Part shown: positions 33,535 through 43,724 of the stretch, piece by piece
Numbering within the stretch: the first letter of the stretch is position 1
How the letters are laid out: each line of letters opens with the position of its first letter
DNA from: Deferribacterales bacterium Deferri_01
GTDB taxonomy: Bacteria > Chrysiogenota > Deferribacteres > Deferribacterales > Geovibrionaceae
Reading direction: 5' to 3'
Assembly (NCBI GenBank): GCA_001603805.1
Contig: LUZY01000002.1
Location: 62,001-126,000, forward strand
DNA length: 64,000 bases
Notes under the pieces: model-generated
What the model was told of the DNA's origin: nothing
Databases searched by the model: none
The model's input: only the letters and a program-made list of their open reading frames with translations
Position numbers and translations under genes: made by a program

Positions 33535-34372
33535 ACAGAGACCCGCTTTTGTAAGATATTTATACTGCCTCGCAGGAATAGCGTTCCTAGTGTACTCAAC
33601 ATATATAGTGTTCATTCTCGTTATGCACATATGGCACCATGCACCTCACAGTGAAGCCCACGCAGACAGCCTCAGCAAAGAGGATAGACTGTATCAGGAA
33701 ATGCTGAAAGGAGTGGACGCCCAGAACGCAGGGCTTGCCTATAAAGATATAGGCGAGATTCACAAGCTTTACGACTTCCATAAAAATGAGGCTAAAGCAG
33801 TTACGGACAGCAAAAACCTCTGCGTTTCATGCCATGGGGATGTACCTCATGACAAGAAAAAGGAAATCAGAGCTTTCCTCAACATGCACGCATATTTCAT
33901 GGCGTGTGAGACTTGCCACATAAAAAGCGAAACGCCGGGAGACCATAGATATGTATGGTACAACAAAGTCACTGGGGATGAGAAATCAAGCATAGACACA
34001 GGCTTCTTCCTTGAAGACACACCCTACAAGCTCATGCCGCTCAATAGAGGCGGAGAGGAACCGAGAATATTTGATACCAAAGCTATGGTCAAATATGTCG
34101 GCGAATTTAAAAACAAAGTCGGCGAAATGGTTCCCGCTGCGAAAAGCGCTTCTCTGAAAGTGATCCACAGACCCATGAGCAGTCTGGAGAACTCTGTCAA
34201 ATGCAATGAATGCCACAACTCCAACATAAACGAGGCTTACCTCCCGCTCAGGGAAATAGGCTACAACGACAGAAGAATGGCGCAGATCGTAGGAAACGAA
34301 GTTGCGGGCATGATCGACAGGTATAAAGAATTTTATATACCCAGCTTTCTGAAACCCAGCGAGGAAAAATAA
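33527..34372 (+). CDS. membrane-anchored triheme cytochrome c
   Basis: A 281-residue protein with one N-terminal membrane helix (YLYCLAGIAFLVYSTYIVFILVM), uncleaved-looking, and three CXXCH sites (CVSCH, CETCH, CNECH) in a periplasmic domain. It probably forms the bc-type quinol-oxidising module with the two upstream genes and hands electrons to the periplasmic cytochromes. AAAGGAGG precedes the ATG, inside the end of the cytochrome b gene. The NHL gene begins directly after its stop. Confidence 0.9.
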   Translation: MSKQRPAFVRYLYCLAGIAFLVYSTYIVFILVMHIWHHAPHSEAHADSLSKEDRLYQEMLKGVDAQNAGLAYKDIGEIHKLYDFHKNEAKAVTDSKNLCVSCHGDVPHDKKKEIRAFLNMHAYFMACETCHIKSETPGDHRYVWYNKVTGDEKSSIDTGFFLEDTPYKLMPLNRGGEEPRIFDTKAMVKYVGEFKNKVGEMVPAAKSASLKVIHRPMSSLENSVKCNECHNSNINEAYLPLREIGYNDRRMAQIVGNEVAGMIDRYKEFYIPSFLKPSEEK

Positions 34373-35239
34373 GTGAAACTCTTACTTGCGGCTGTAATAT
34401 TTTTTTCGGCAATAATACAGGGGCATGCGCTGAACTTCAGCGCATCCCTTCTTTATAAAGTAACCTCAGGAAAACAGTCCACCCCTGCCGATGTGGTGAT
34501 CGAGTCAGCAGATACCGCAGGAATCTATGATGCATTCAGCGGAAGCTACACTGTTTACAAAAACGGCAGTGCGGTTTCCTCTGTAAAAAAGGAATTTCTC
34601 AAAGGCGGCAACTGTTTTGTCAAGAACGGAAACTATTACCTTTACTGCAACAGCAAAGCTAACTCTTTGGACATGATCTCCTCAAAGTTTGAGGTTTACT
34701 CCTCTGCCAAAATAGCGGTATTTGACCCCACTGACGTTGCTGTCAGCGGGGGTTACGCCTATGTGGCGGACAACGACAACCACAGAATTGTCAAAATTGA
34801 TCTCGCCGAGGCAAAAGAAACGGCAAGCGCCGGAAAGTACGGCAAAGAGCGCCTTCAGTTCTGGTATCCTTACGCCGTGGCGTTTGATCAGGCGGGGCAG
34901 CTTCTTGTATCCGAAGTTCTCAACACAAGAATCCAGAAAATAACGAAAGAACTGAAATTTTACGAATTTATCGGCAGCTGGGGAATAAATCAGGGACAGT
35001 TTTACCGCCCCACAGGCATAGCTCTCTCAGGCTCAACCCTCTTCGTTGCCGACGGATATACCGGTCTTATACAATATTTCGATAAAGACGGAAAATTTGC
35101 AGGCGTCCTCACAGATACATACGGCAACAAGCTCAAGTTCGGTTCTCTGACCCACATAAGGATCAGCGGGAACACTCTTGCTGTGGTGGATGCCTTCGAG
35201 AAGACAGTATTCATTTTTCAGTTGAAGGAGAAAAATTGA
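34373..35239 (+). CDS. secreted NHL-repeat beta-propeller protein
   Basis: A 288-residue secreted protein starting with GTG right after the previous stop (GAGGA is 8 bases upstream). The signal peptide is MKLLLAAVIFFSAIIQGHA. Repeats such as GGYAYVADNDNHRIVKIDL, DQAGQLLVSEVLNTRIQKI and GSTLFVADGYTGLIQYFD are NHL blades, enough for a propeller of about six. Such proteins occur in multiheme cytochrome clusters of metal reducers, where they may scaffold protein contacts. No catalytic role is implied. Its TGA overlaps the TTG start of the next gene. Confidence 0.87.
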   Translation: MKLLLAAVIFFSAIIQGHALNFSASLLYKVTSGKQSTPADVVIESADTAGIYDAFSGSYTVYKNGSAVSSVKKEFLKGGNCFVKNGNYYLYCNSKANSLDMISSKFEVYSSAKIAVFDPTDVAVSGGYAYVADNDNHRIVKIDLAEAKETASAGKYGKERLQFWYPYAVAFDQAGQLLVSEVLNTRIQKITKELKFYEFIGSWGINQGQFYRPTGIALSGSTLFVADGYTGLIQYFDKDGKFAGVLTDTYGNKLKFGSLTHIRISGNTLAVVDAFEKTVFIFQLKEKN

Positions 35240-38200
35240 GAAGTCTGTTTTTTTTACTCACAGCCCTGTTTTTTTGCTTTTTCAGTGCAGAGGCTCAAAC
35301 GGAAAAACTAAACCCTGATTCCTCAAAGGAATGCTCCATCTGCCACTATGAATGGATGCCTGAATTTCTCTTTGACCTCAAAGGAACGCCGCTGGTCGAA
35401 TTTCAGAAGGATAAAGTGGTCGCCACTGAAAAAATGTGTTTTTCATGCCATAACGGCACAGTGGGTGACAGCCGTATCAAAATATGGACGGGTGACGTAC
35501 ATAAGCTCGATAAAATCCCCGCCCATATGAATATACCTCAGTCGCTCCCCCTCACTGACGGTAAAATAGACTGCCGCACATGCCACTCCGCCCACTCCAC
35601 AGGCGCACCGAGGGATGAAGGGGTGGAAAAAAGCGTATTCCTGCGTATGGAAAACGCAAACTCCGAACTGTGCAAAGCATGTCATACTGATATAGGCAGC
35701 GCCAAAATGGGCATGACCCACCCCATGACAGCTGTTAAGGAACACAGGGACGAGATAGCCTCAAGAATATATAAGTCTGAAGGTAAACTCGGTGCAAAAG
35801 GCGAGGTTATCTGCCAGAGCTGCCATACTCCCCACTCCCCCAAGGAGGAAAAACTCCTCATTAACTACAGAAATCATTCGGAACTCTGCGCCACATGCCA
35901 TCTGGACAAAGTCAGCGACAAGGATCATAACTATCTGAAAGGCATGCTGAACCACCCGATAAACATAAAACACGATAACTCAACCGAAATAAATAAGATC
36001 AAGGCAGAAGGCGGTTCCTACGGGCTTGAGAATGAAGTGATATGCCTCACATGCCACTCTGTGCATAAGGCTAAAACAGAGACTCTCCTCCTCCGTAAAA
36101 ACTCCGACAACTCACTCTGCTTTGTATGCCACGAAACACAGAAAACAGTGCTCGAAACCAAGCATGACATGAAAACCATCAAAGGTTTCGTAGCCAAAGA
36201 CGGCAAAACAGCACAGCAGAAAGGCACATGCGAAAGCTGTCACGACCCCCACGGCTGGTCACTCAGACTGCCGGACACAAATGACGACATGATCACAAAA
36301 GGATGTATGAGCTGCCATCAGGAAAAAGGGTTCGCCAAGGAAAAAGTGCTTGAGTCAAACCTTTTTAATCACCCTGTGGGCAAAGACATCAAAACAGATA
36401 TGAAAGCCTATGAAAAACTGCCTCTCTTCAGCGAAGTAAAGCAGTTCTTCACAGAAATAGGCGGTGATAAATCCAAACAGAGAATGGTGACATGCGCCAC
36501 ATGCCATGATGTACATTCCAAAGATAAAAACTTTCTCAGAGTCGAGGCTGTAAATGGCGCTCTGTGCATTGTCTGCCATGATGAAAAGAAAATGATAGAG
36601 AACACCCTCCACGGTAAAGAAAAGCTTAAGAACGGATGCCTTGACTGCCATAAGGTTCATAACAGCACCAATAAACGCCTCCTCGTTAAAAAAGAGGACG
36701 ATGGCTGTATGGACTGTCATAAACCGGGCGGAAGCGCAGAGAAGAAAGTCACGGGCGAACACTCCCACCCTGTCAATATCAAGACAAAAGATAAGGTGGA
36801 TGAAAGATTCAAGCTCACTGATGATAAATTCACATGCACAAGCTGCCACGACCCGCACAAACCGTCTAAAAACGGAAAGATCGACAAAGACTTCCTCCGT
36901 GGGGATTTTGCGGACTTTGACAGTTTCTGCTCGGCCTGCCACGAAGGAAAGAACGAAATTGCCGGCTCTGACCACGATGTGAGAGATAAAGATACGGCAA
37001 ATGCTCCCGTATGCGCCCAGTGCCACAGTGTTCACAATGCCAAAACAGATGAAAACATAATGACTCTGGAATACGCATATAAAACTAAAGACGACTACTG
37101 CTACGTCTGCCACAGTGAAAAAGGCTCCGCCTCTAAGAAAACAGTGCATGACGGACATAAATTAGGCAAAATAGAAGCCCATGAGAAATACGGTCAGTTC
37201 CTCACTGAAAAAGACGGAGAATACTACCTGTACTGCTCCGGCTGCCACACTGTTCATAACAATGGACCGAAAAAAGGCGAAGAAGGCACTTTCAGCAGCA
37301 GTTTCCTTAACAAGAAACTCATGGAAAAAGGTAACTTCTGCCAGAGCTGCCACAGCGACAAGAAAGACTTCGCCTCATCAAAGCATAATGTTGCCAACTT
37401 TGAGAAGCACATGGCAGAATTTTCAAAAGCCAGGGAAGAAGGAAACTCATGCGGTGCATGCCATATGGTACACAACAGCGGATATTTCCTCTTTGAAAAA
37501 TCACTGGGAACAGATTTTGAAACAATCTGCAAAAGCTGCCACAGTGAAGGAAAAGTCGCCGAAAAAACAAAAATAATAACAAGTCACCCGACAAATGTTA
37601 AACCGAAGAAGGAAATTGATATTTACCTTCTGGATGGAAAAATAGTATGCTCAACCTGCCACGATGTTCACGGTTCAGTGAAAGGCATGGTGAGAAATAC
37701 CGGTGAAAGCAATATGTGCCTCGCCTGCCATGCCGATCAGAAGAGCATAGTGTACTCAGAGCATAACTTAAGCAAGCTGGACTATATGACCGAAAAAGTC
37801 AGACAGACAGCGGAAGCAAACCCCTGCTATGTCTGCCATATGCCTCATAACTTCCACAAAGACAACAGACTCATGTGGGCGTTTGAGCAGGGCAGAAAGT
37901 CTGTGTTTGCATTTGAAATGTGCGGAGACTGTCACAAGAAAGACGGTTACGGCTACAAAAAAATACCCGAAATCACCGCCCATGACAAAATGTTCAAAAT
38001 ATTCCCGTACAGAGAGCAGTATAAAGACTTTCTGTACGATGACGGCGGCAAGGTATCTGCGGAAGGTTCAATAACCTGCCAGACATGCCACGACCCGCAC
38101 GTTTGGAAAAAGGGAAGTACGGAGGCAGCCTACAATGTTGACGGAACTGATAAAGACAGTTTCCTGAAACTGGAAGTGAAAGATAAATTCTGCGCGGTAT

Positions 38201-38346
38201 GCCACGGTGACACTACGGAAGAGCTTTTCTCCAAATACCATGACAAGGCATACAGAGAAGGCAGAAACAAACAGATTGGCGAATCCGAAGTTCTCAGGAA
38301 CCTGTTTATAATACAGCAGAACCTGCAAAAACTTCAGGGTAAATAA
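35236..38346 (+). CDS. giant secreted 28-heme c-type cytochrome
   Basis: A 1036-residue protein with signal peptide (MRSLFFLLTALFFCFFSAEA) and, by my count, 28 CXXCH motifs from CSICH near residue 33 to CAVCH near residue 990, an average of one heme per 37 residues. Many are paired as CXXCH-x-H (CHDPH, CHSVH, CHTPH, CHDVH), typical of doubled-CXXCH domains, with recurring blocks such as SHPVNIK and LLxxxxNSxLCxxCH suggesting growth by repeat duplication. It starts with TTG overlapping the NHL stop (GGAG 6 bases upstream). It may act as a periplasm-spanning or surface electron wire. It is followed by a thioredoxin/TPR gene one base after its stop. Confidence 0.95.
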   Translation: MRSLFFLLTALFFCFFSAEAQTEKLNPDSSKECSICHYEWMPEFLFDLKGTPLVEFQKDKVVATEKMCFSCHNGTVGDSRIKIWTGDVHKLDKIPAHMNIPQSLPLTDGKIDCRTCHSAHSTGAPRDEGVEKSVFLRMENANSELCKACHTDIGSAKMGMTHPMTAVKEHRDEIASRIYKSEGKLGAKGEVICQSCHTPHSPKEEKLLINYRNHSELCATCHLDKVSDKDHNYLKGMLNHPINIKHDNSTEINKIKAEGGSYGLENEVICLTCHSVHKAKTETLLLRKNSDNSLCFVCHETQKTVLETKHDMKTIKGFVAKDGKTAQQKGTCESCHDPHGWSLRLPDTNDDMITKGCMSCHQEKGFAKEKVLESNLFNHPVGKDIKTDMKAYEKLPLFSEVKQFFTEIGGDKSKQRMVTCATCHDVHSKDKNFLRVEAVNGALCIVCHDEKKMIENTLHGKEKLKNGCLDCHKVHNSTNKRLLVKKEDDGCMDCHKPGGSAEKKVTGEHSHPVNIKTKDKVDERFKLTDDKFTCTSCHDPHKPSKNGKIDKDFLRGDFADFDSFCSACHEGKNEIAGSDHDVRDKDTANAPVCAQCHSVHNAKTDENIMTLEYAYKTKDDYCYVCHSEKGSASKKTVHDGHKLGKIEAHEKYGQFLTEKDGEYYLYCSGCHTVHNNGPKKGEEGTFSSSFLNKKLMEKGNFCQSCHSDKKDFASSKHNVANFEKHMAEFSKAREEGNSCGACHMVHNSGYFLFEKSLGTDFETICKSCHSEGKVAEKTKIITSHPTNVKPKKEIDIYLLDGKIVCSTCHDVHGSVKGMVRNTGESNMCLACHADQKSIVYSEHNLSKLDYMTEKVRQTAEANPCYVCHMPHNFHKDNRLMWAFEQGRKSVFAFEMCGDCHKKDGYGYKKIPEITAHDKMFKIFPYREQYKDFLYDDGGKVSAEGSITCQTCHDPHVWKKGSTEAAYNVDGTDKDSFLKLEVKDKFCAVCHGDTTEELFSKYHDKAYREGRNKQIGESEVLRNLFIIQQNLQKLQGK

Positions 38347-38347
38347 T

Positions 38348-39283
38348 ATGCGTTCATTTTTAAGTATACGAAATACACTTTGTGCGTTTGCATTTTCTGC
38401 GGCGGTTTTTTCCGCCGCAAATGCGGGCGCAGCGGACAGTTCAGATGCTATAAAAGCTGCTGATGCCGCCGAACCTGTTTTCTCCGCCGTTTCAGGAATA
38501 AAAGATCCGCACGGTGGAAAAGCAGTGCTGTTCTTTGATCACACCAAGAGATTCGACCTTAATATTCTGGCGGAATTTCTTAAAGACTGCAGTAACTATG
38601 AAGGAGTGAAATGCTTCTGTGCCGATATTTCCGGCGCAGACAAAAAAGAGCTTTCATCATTCTTCTCAAGCTACGAAACAAAAGACTGTATCTACAAGGC
38701 ATCCTCAACAGAAAATGCACCGTACGCATTATTTGTTAAAGAAGGCAGACCCGCCGGACTGATCAGCAAAGACGGAAGCTTTGCTTCTCTCACCCCGGTG
38801 TACCTCTCCTATCTCGCAGGCAAAACAGACGAAAATAAACTGTCTGAAATGCTTGATGCAGCAGAAAAAGGCGAAAATTACAAAAAAATAGTACCCCGCA
38901 TGAACTTTGTGCTGATGCTTGCCAAAAAAGGTGAGACAGAAGCCGCCATCAATGAGATGGATAAAGTTAATGCAGCGGAGCTGGACGATAAAGGGAAACT
39001 TCTTCTGGGGCAGACATATCTGCGTCTTAAAGCGGCAGAAAGAGCTTATAGTGTTTTTTCTGCCTGTCAAAACAGCATTGAATGTGTTCTGTACAGCGGC
39101 GTAGCTGCCTACCTGAAAGGAGACAGTGACAAAGCGCTGGAGATCCTTAACGGCATCAAAGACCGTTACGAGGATCAGGATAAACTGAATTACTATCTGA
39201 AAAAAATATATGAATCACAAGGGGACAATGCACATGCTGAAGAGATTCGGTTGCCGGAAAATTATAATACTGGTTCTGAGTAG
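38348..39283 (+). CDS. secreted thioredoxin-fold plus TPR protein paired with the 28-heme cytochrome
   Basis: A 311-residue periplasmic protein with signal peptide (LCAFAFSAAVFSAANAGA), a thioredoxin-like domain (residues about 45-155) and TPR helices (residues about 180-300, e.g. LGQTYLRLKAAERAYSVFSA). The CXXC active site is missing; instead there is a Cys pair in KDCSNYEGVKCFCAD. A cis-proline-like NAPYALFVKEG follows. A paralogue with the same layout at 45629 also follows a giant cytochrome gene. An assembly or maturation role for the neighbouring cytochrome is inferred from that pairing. Its end overlaps the next gene's start by about 50 bases. Confidence 0.8.
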   Translation: MRSFLSIRNTLCAFAFSAAVFSAANAGAADSSDAIKAADAAEPVFSAVSGIKDPHGGKAVLFFDHTKRFDLNILAEFLKDCSNYEGVKCFCADISGADKKELSSFFSSYETKDCIYKASSTENAPYALFVKEGRPAGLISKDGSFASLTPVYLSYLAGKTDENKLSEMLDAAEKGENYKKIVPRMNFVLMLAKKGETEAAINEMDKVNAAELDDKGKLLLGQTYLRLKAAERAYSVFSACQNSIECVLYSGVAAYLKGDSDKALEILNGIKDRYEDQDKLNYYLKKIYESQGDNAHAEEIRLPENYNTGSE

Positions 39284-40226
39284 TCTTTTCCTGCTTACTC
39301 CGCAGGCATTTGCTCAGCTTGAAATAATTTTCCCGATCACTGATAAAGTTAAGTCAGTGAGTGACATACATATAATAGGGAGATCGTCTGTAAATGACCC
39401 TGTCACCATAGAGATCAACGGTGAGAAAAACGTTAAAAAACTCATTGAATCCAAAGGAGCGGACGGCAAAAAGTTTTATATGCTTATGACTATCCTGAAG
39501 CTCAATGAAGGTGACAATACGATCCTCGTAACACAGGGTAAAACCGTTATGACCGTTCAGGTGAACAAGGTTGACTCACCAACCACAATTACAGACTGGA
39601 CAGAAAGCTACCAGAACTTTCACAGCAGCGACAGAAAAGAGATATGCCTGAATTGTCACAGGTTTCAGAATCTTAATGACTGTGTCAACTGCCACAGGGA
39701 TAAGTTTATGGGAACATGGGTTCATGCACCTGTAAAACAGGCTAAATGTTTTGTGTGTCACGAGAAGGACAATAACCTTATCCCTCAGGAGCCTTTTTCT
39801 GTAACCTGTCTCAAATGTCATGAAAATTTTAACAACCAAATGCAGAAAGCCCAGTATATACATGGTCCGGTTGCCGCAGGTTTCTGCACAATATGCCATT
39901 CGCCCCATAAGTCCACAGATAAGACTCATCTGCGGAAACCCGTCAACGAACTGTGCGACAGCTGCCACGCATCCAATGAACTTGGTTTCAACTACCACCA
40001 GAAAAGTTATATCAAGTTCCATCCGGTAGACAAAGTTTTTGTAGCAAAGCTGAACAAAACTCTTGACTGTGCCGACTGCCACACGCCCCACTACTCAAGC
40101 GACCCGCTGCTTTTAAGCACGGATAAAATCAGCAGAGAAGAACTCTGCGCCAAGTGCCATGAAGAACAAAGCACAGCAGAACTCCTCAAGGTTCTCACTG
40201 ACAAGCATAACGCAGCAGGTAACTGA
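39234..40226 (+). CDS. secreted octaheme c-type cytochrome
   Basis: A 330-residue protein with signal peptide (KIIILVLSSLFLLTPQAFA), an N-terminal beta domain of about 110 residues without hemes (SVSDIHIIGRSSVNDPVTIE, Ig-like) and then eight CXXCH sites (CLNCH, CVNCH, CFVCH, CLKCH, CTICH, CDSCH, CADCH, CAKCH). ATG 39234 is preferred: AAGGGG lies 9 bases before it, while ATG 39228 is too close. The combination of an adhesive beta domain and cytochrome suggests a periplasmic shuttle or docking partner of the porin complex. Confidence 0.9.
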   Translation: MLKRFGCRKIIILVLSSLFLLTPQAFAQLEIIFPITDKVKSVSDIHIIGRSSVNDPVTIEINGEKNVKKLIESKGADGKKFYMLMTILKLNEGDNTILVTQGKTVMTVQVNKVDSPTTITDWTESYQNFHSSDRKEICLNCHRFQNLNDCVNCHRDKFMGTWVHAPVKQAKCFVCHEKDNNLIPQEPFSVTCLKCHENFNNQMQKAQYIHGPVAAGFCTICHSPHKSTDKTHLRKPVNELCDSCHASNELGFNYHQKSYIKFHPVDKVFVAKLNKTLDCADCHTPHYSSDPLLLSTDKISREELCAKCHEEQSTAELLKVLTDKHNAAGN

Positions 40227-40246
40227 AGCTTTAAAGAGGATATTAT

Positions 40247-42412
40247 ATGAAATTTACCAGACTTTTATTGATTTTACTCAGCGTCATTTATATAGCAGGA
40301 TGCGGCGGAAGCGACAGTATAAAACCTTCTGTCAATGATGACACACGGACTATTACCTCCGTCAAAATCTCATCTGACGGAACACTCAGCTACACAGGCA
40401 CAGGTGCATTTGAAGGGTTCTCTATTACAGGAACTATACCTGCTCTTTCAGGCAGCACTGTTTACATAGAAAAGACTGACTCTGTTTATGTTAAAGACAG
40501 CTATACAGCTCTTTCGCCCCTGTTTTCCGTGAGGTTCACCGATAAGGCGTCCTCAACTCCCCCGGCTGTAATTTATAATGCTGTTGTCACCCTGCCCTAC
40601 TCCCTTTCAGGATCAGCGACAGACGCCAACACAGTTTTCCTTGCATTGATAAACGATCACGCAGTAATTCAGACCTCAACCAAACCGGCAGCAAATATCA
40701 TCCGTGCGGCGACAAGCATTCCCTTAACTTTTTTTGCCGGATATTTGAATGAAGCCGAAGAACCGCAGACAAAGAAAATTATCAAACTCCTCTCCAAAAG
40801 CTTCAGAGAAGCAATGGATGACAATGAATTTTTTGAGCGTCTGGGAATGCCTCTTCCCGATATAATAAGGGGAACTGCGAATGTTCAGCCCGGTGAAAGA
40901 GTTGCCCTCGGTATAGATGAAAATACTTTCGGAGAGTCGGTTCTTAATGTTCAATGGAGTGTAAGAAAATCAAATGGAGCTGCATTCCACTCTGACACAG
41001 GAACAGAAACAGTTTTTGTCCCTGATTCAATAGGTAAGTACACCGTAACAGCATCCGTAACAGGAAGCACAAAAAATACCACTGAAAACCTTACAATAAA
41101 CGCTTTCAGCTATTCATACGACAAAGACAACAACAGACCGTACTGCCTTCTTTTCTGCCACAGCGGATCAATCAACTCACCTGAATACACTGACATGTAC
41201 GGAAGAGAGATCCTAAGGGGCGAAATTATCTCCGCATGGACTGCAAGCAGCCATGCAATATCCTACAACCCAGCAGTAGCAGCAATAAACAGCACATCCT
41301 GTGCAACATGCCACGCAACAGGAATGTTCTTCCCTGACAGAGACGACAGCGGAATTGATGACCATCCTGAAGCTTACGGCTTCGATGATACAATGACAGT
41401 AAATACCGATACCTCGACTGCTTCTTCTCACCTTAAAGGTGTAACCTGTGAAGCTTGCCACGGTCCTTCGGCTGAAATATCCGGCGGGCTTAACGGAATA
41501 ATATCTATCTCCGGTCACCCGACATCTGCATCTATCTCTTCCGGAGTATGCCTTACATGCCATAATGGCGGATTTCACTTCGCAGAATTTTACAATGCTG
41601 GCAGCAGCACCCATGAAAACGCTAATACCGCCAGTCCTTCCGTCACCAACAGCGCCTGCTTTAAATGTCACACAGGTGAAGGCGCACTGGGCATGATATT
41701 CGGAAAAGAGATCAAACTTGAAGATACAGACAGAGTAAGCGGAATAACCTGCAACGTATGCCATGACCCTCACGGAGAAGGCGGGCACAACGCCCAGCTC
41801 AGGATTTCCGGCACTGCGGAACTTGTTCTTCATGACGGCACAGTGAGTGTAAACGCCGGCGACGGCAAGATATGCTACACATGCCATAATACAAACGGAG
41901 CAGGAATAGGTTCCGTTCCCCACAATTCTCAGGCTGAAATGTTTGAAGGCAAGGGCGGACACACCTACGGAGAAACAATTGTACTCACCTCTGCCCATAA
42001 AGCAGCGCTTGACTGCGCAGACTGCCATATGAAGAGAGGAGCAGGCACAACCCACGTTATGACCATGAGCGTCAACAGCAGCGACAGGCTCACATACTGC
42101 AACAGCTCCTGCCATTCAGGCGTAGCGGTTGACACAGACGGCAGGTACGACTATCTGGGCAGAACAGAATCTGTAAGAACACTTATGGCGACTCTTCAGG
42201 CAAGGATCAATACCCTTGCAGGCAGAGCTTCAGACAGCGAAATTTCTGCTTCTTACAACACTGTAACAGGCAGCAGCGCTCTTATAACTGCTCTGAACCG
42301 TGCCGCCTATAACTACAACTTTATAAAATCGGACAAAAGCTACGGTCTGCATAACTACAGTTACGCTTCAAGACTGCTTGAGCTGTCCATAGATGACCTT
42401 ACTTCATTTTAA
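40247..42412 (+). CDS. nonaheme lipoprotein cytochrome
   Basis: A 721-residue lipoprotein with lipobox YIAGC at residues 15-19. The N-terminal about 270 residues are beta-rich and heme-free (Ig-like, GKYTVTASVTGSTKN). The C-terminal part has seven CXXCH (CATCH, CEACH, CLTCH, CFKCH, CNVCH, CYTCH, CADCH) and two CX3CH (CLLFCH, CNSSCH). It is encoded directly before the porin gene, so it is the best candidate for the surface-exposed component of a porin-cytochrome conduit, comparable in position to OmcB-type or MtrC-type proteins. Placement on the outer face is inference. RBS AAGAGGA. Confidence 0.9.
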   Translation: MKFTRLLLILLSVIYIAGCGGSDSIKPSVNDDTRTITSVKISSDGTLSYTGTGAFEGFSITGTIPALSGSTVYIEKTDSVYVKDSYTALSPLFSVRFTDKASSTPPAVIYNAVVTLPYSLSGSATDANTVFLALINDHAVIQTSTKPAANIIRAATSIPLTFFAGYLNEAEEPQTKKIIKLLSKSFREAMDDNEFFERLGMPLPDIIRGTANVQPGERVALGIDENTFGESVLNVQWSVRKSNGAAFHSDTGTETVFVPDSIGKYTVTASVTGSTKNTTENLTINAFSYSYDKDNNRPYCLLFCHSGSINSPEYTDMYGREILRGEIISAWTASSHAISYNPAVAAINSTSCATCHATGMFFPDRDDSGIDDHPEAYGFDDTMTVNTDTSTASSHLKGVTCEACHGPSAEISGGLNGIISISGHPTSASISSGVCLTCHNGGFHFAEFYNAGSSTHENANTASPSVTNSACFKCHTGEGALGMIFGKEIKLEDTDRVSGITCNVCHDPHGEGGHNAQLRISGTAELVLHDGTVSVNAGDGKICYTCHNTNGAGIGSVPHNSQAEMFEGKGGHTYGETIVLTSAHKAALDCADCHMKRGAGTTHVMTMSVNSSDRLTYCNSSCHSGVAVDTDGRYDYLGRTESVRTLMATLQARINTLAGRASDSEISASYNTVTGSSALITALNRAAYNYNFIKSDKSYGLHNYSYASRLLELSIDDLTSF

Positions 42413-42427
42413 TTTCAGGAGAACAGA

Positions 42428-43693
42428 GTGAAACTATTAAGGGGATTTTTAATTTTTGTTCTTTTAGCGGGCTCAATGCAGAATGCTTATTCATTCGGCA
42501 TAGACGGCTCTTTCTCTACTTCTTATGAACACTCTGAGGAGAAGGGGGGGGATTCCGAAGGGACATGGGAAAACACGCTGATACTCGACAATGTCAGGCT
42601 GCTTAACCCTTATCTCGGATTTAATTTTCACGGAACATACTCAGAAGAAGATGGGGAAAGCTTCACAGACATATATTCAGCCTCCCTTGAATTCAGCAGC
42701 TTTGAAAGAGCCCTTGAAATCAAACTCGGCAGATTTTCATATCTCGGAAACAGATTCCTCACCCTTGACGGAGCAGAAGCCACTGTGAGAACAGACTACT
42801 ATTTCGGCGCCACAATTTTCGGCGGCGTACCGGAGTATTTCGATTCTGATGACAGGCACATAAACGAATCTTTCCGTGACACAGGCGACAGGCTCTACGG
42901 CGGACGCATCTTCCTCAATGGTGTTAAAAACTACACAGGGTATGTTTCATACTCCAAGGAAGAGGACGGAGACAGAACAATTCAGGAACTCCTCGGTGTG
43001 GGTTTGGGAAGAAGGTTTGTTTCCCTTACTGATAAAACAGTTTTTATCTCCCTTGACGGTAAGATAGACTACGATATGGAAGATGATGACATCTACAGAG
43101 GCATGGCAAGGGTCTATGCCCGCTATAAAAAGCTCGGTCTTATTGCTGATGTCACAAGAATCAGGGTTGAAGACGGTTCCGACAGGCTGGGAGAGCTTAT
43201 AATAACCAACTTTTCCTCCGGCAAGGAAGACAGATACTCCTACACTGTGGAATATGCAATAAACGACCACTACACAGTTTATCAGGGCACCGTTCACACT
43301 GTTCTGCTGAATAACTTCGGAGAATGGATAACGGGGGATATCTACAAATTCGGCGCTAATGTTAATCATTTCAAAAGTCATGGTCTCACATCGAACTTTG
43401 AGATTTACATCTATGACGGCAGCGATTCCGAGGCAAACGGCTTAAGCTTCGCCCTCGACTGGAGCATAACAAGAGAATTTCGGTTCAGTTTCGAGGCAGA
43501 GTATGTCGGACGTTCTGAAATAATAAACGGTACGGCGGGCATGGATAAAGAAGACTCCATATACTCAATATACGGCGAGATTGAATATGACGTAATAAAA
43601 GATCTCACCGTGGGCGTTTATGCGGAAAACAACAGGGAAACACGTTATCTGCCCGAAAACAGATACGGTGTGAAAGCTACTTACAGCTTCTGA
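42428..43693 (+). CDS. outer-membrane beta-barrel porin of the cytochrome conduit
   Basis: A 421-residue protein with signal peptide (LLRGFLIFVLLAGSMQNAYS), alternating amphipathic strands throughout, acidic turns, and the C-terminal aromatic end KATYSF expected of an outer-membrane barrel. The start is GTG at 42428 with CAGGAGAA upstream. It lies between two multiheme lipoprotein genes, the arrangement of porin-cytochrome complexes such as OmbB-OmaB-OmcB and MtrAB. Its predicted role is to sheath cytochromes so that electrons cross the outer membrane. I see no direct sequence similarity to MtrB or OmbB by eye. Confidence 0.85.
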   Translation: MKLLRGFLIFVLLAGSMQNAYSFGIDGSFSTSYEHSEEKGGDSEGTWENTLILDNVRLLNPYLGFNFHGTYSEEDGESFTDIYSASLEFSSFERALEIKLGRFSYLGNRFLTLDGAEATVRTDYYFGATIFGGVPEYFDSDDRHINESFRDTGDRLYGGRIFLNGVKNYTGYVSYSKEEDGDRTIQELLGVGLGRRFVSLTDKTVFISLDGKIDYDMEDDDIYRGMARVYARYKKLGLIADVTRIRVEDGSDRLGELIITNFSSGKEDRYSYTVEYAINDHYTVYQGTVHTVLLNNFGEWITGDIYKFGANVNHFKSHGLTSNFEIYIYDGSDSEANGLSFALDWSITREFRFSFEAEYVGRSEIINGTAGMDKEDSIYSIYGEIEYDVIKDLTVGVYAENNRETRYLPENRYGVKATYSF

Positions 43694-43724
43694 CAAGTAA
43701 TAAAAATTATACTGAGGAAAATAG

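Noticed and set aside
36355-37158. 267-codon open frame antisense to the 28-heme cytochrome
   Set aside because: It is a codon-bias shadow of the Cys/His-rich plus-strand gene, without a ribosome-binding site and with an implausible Val/Phe-rich composition. Similar shadows exist at 41213-42115 and 35443-35745.
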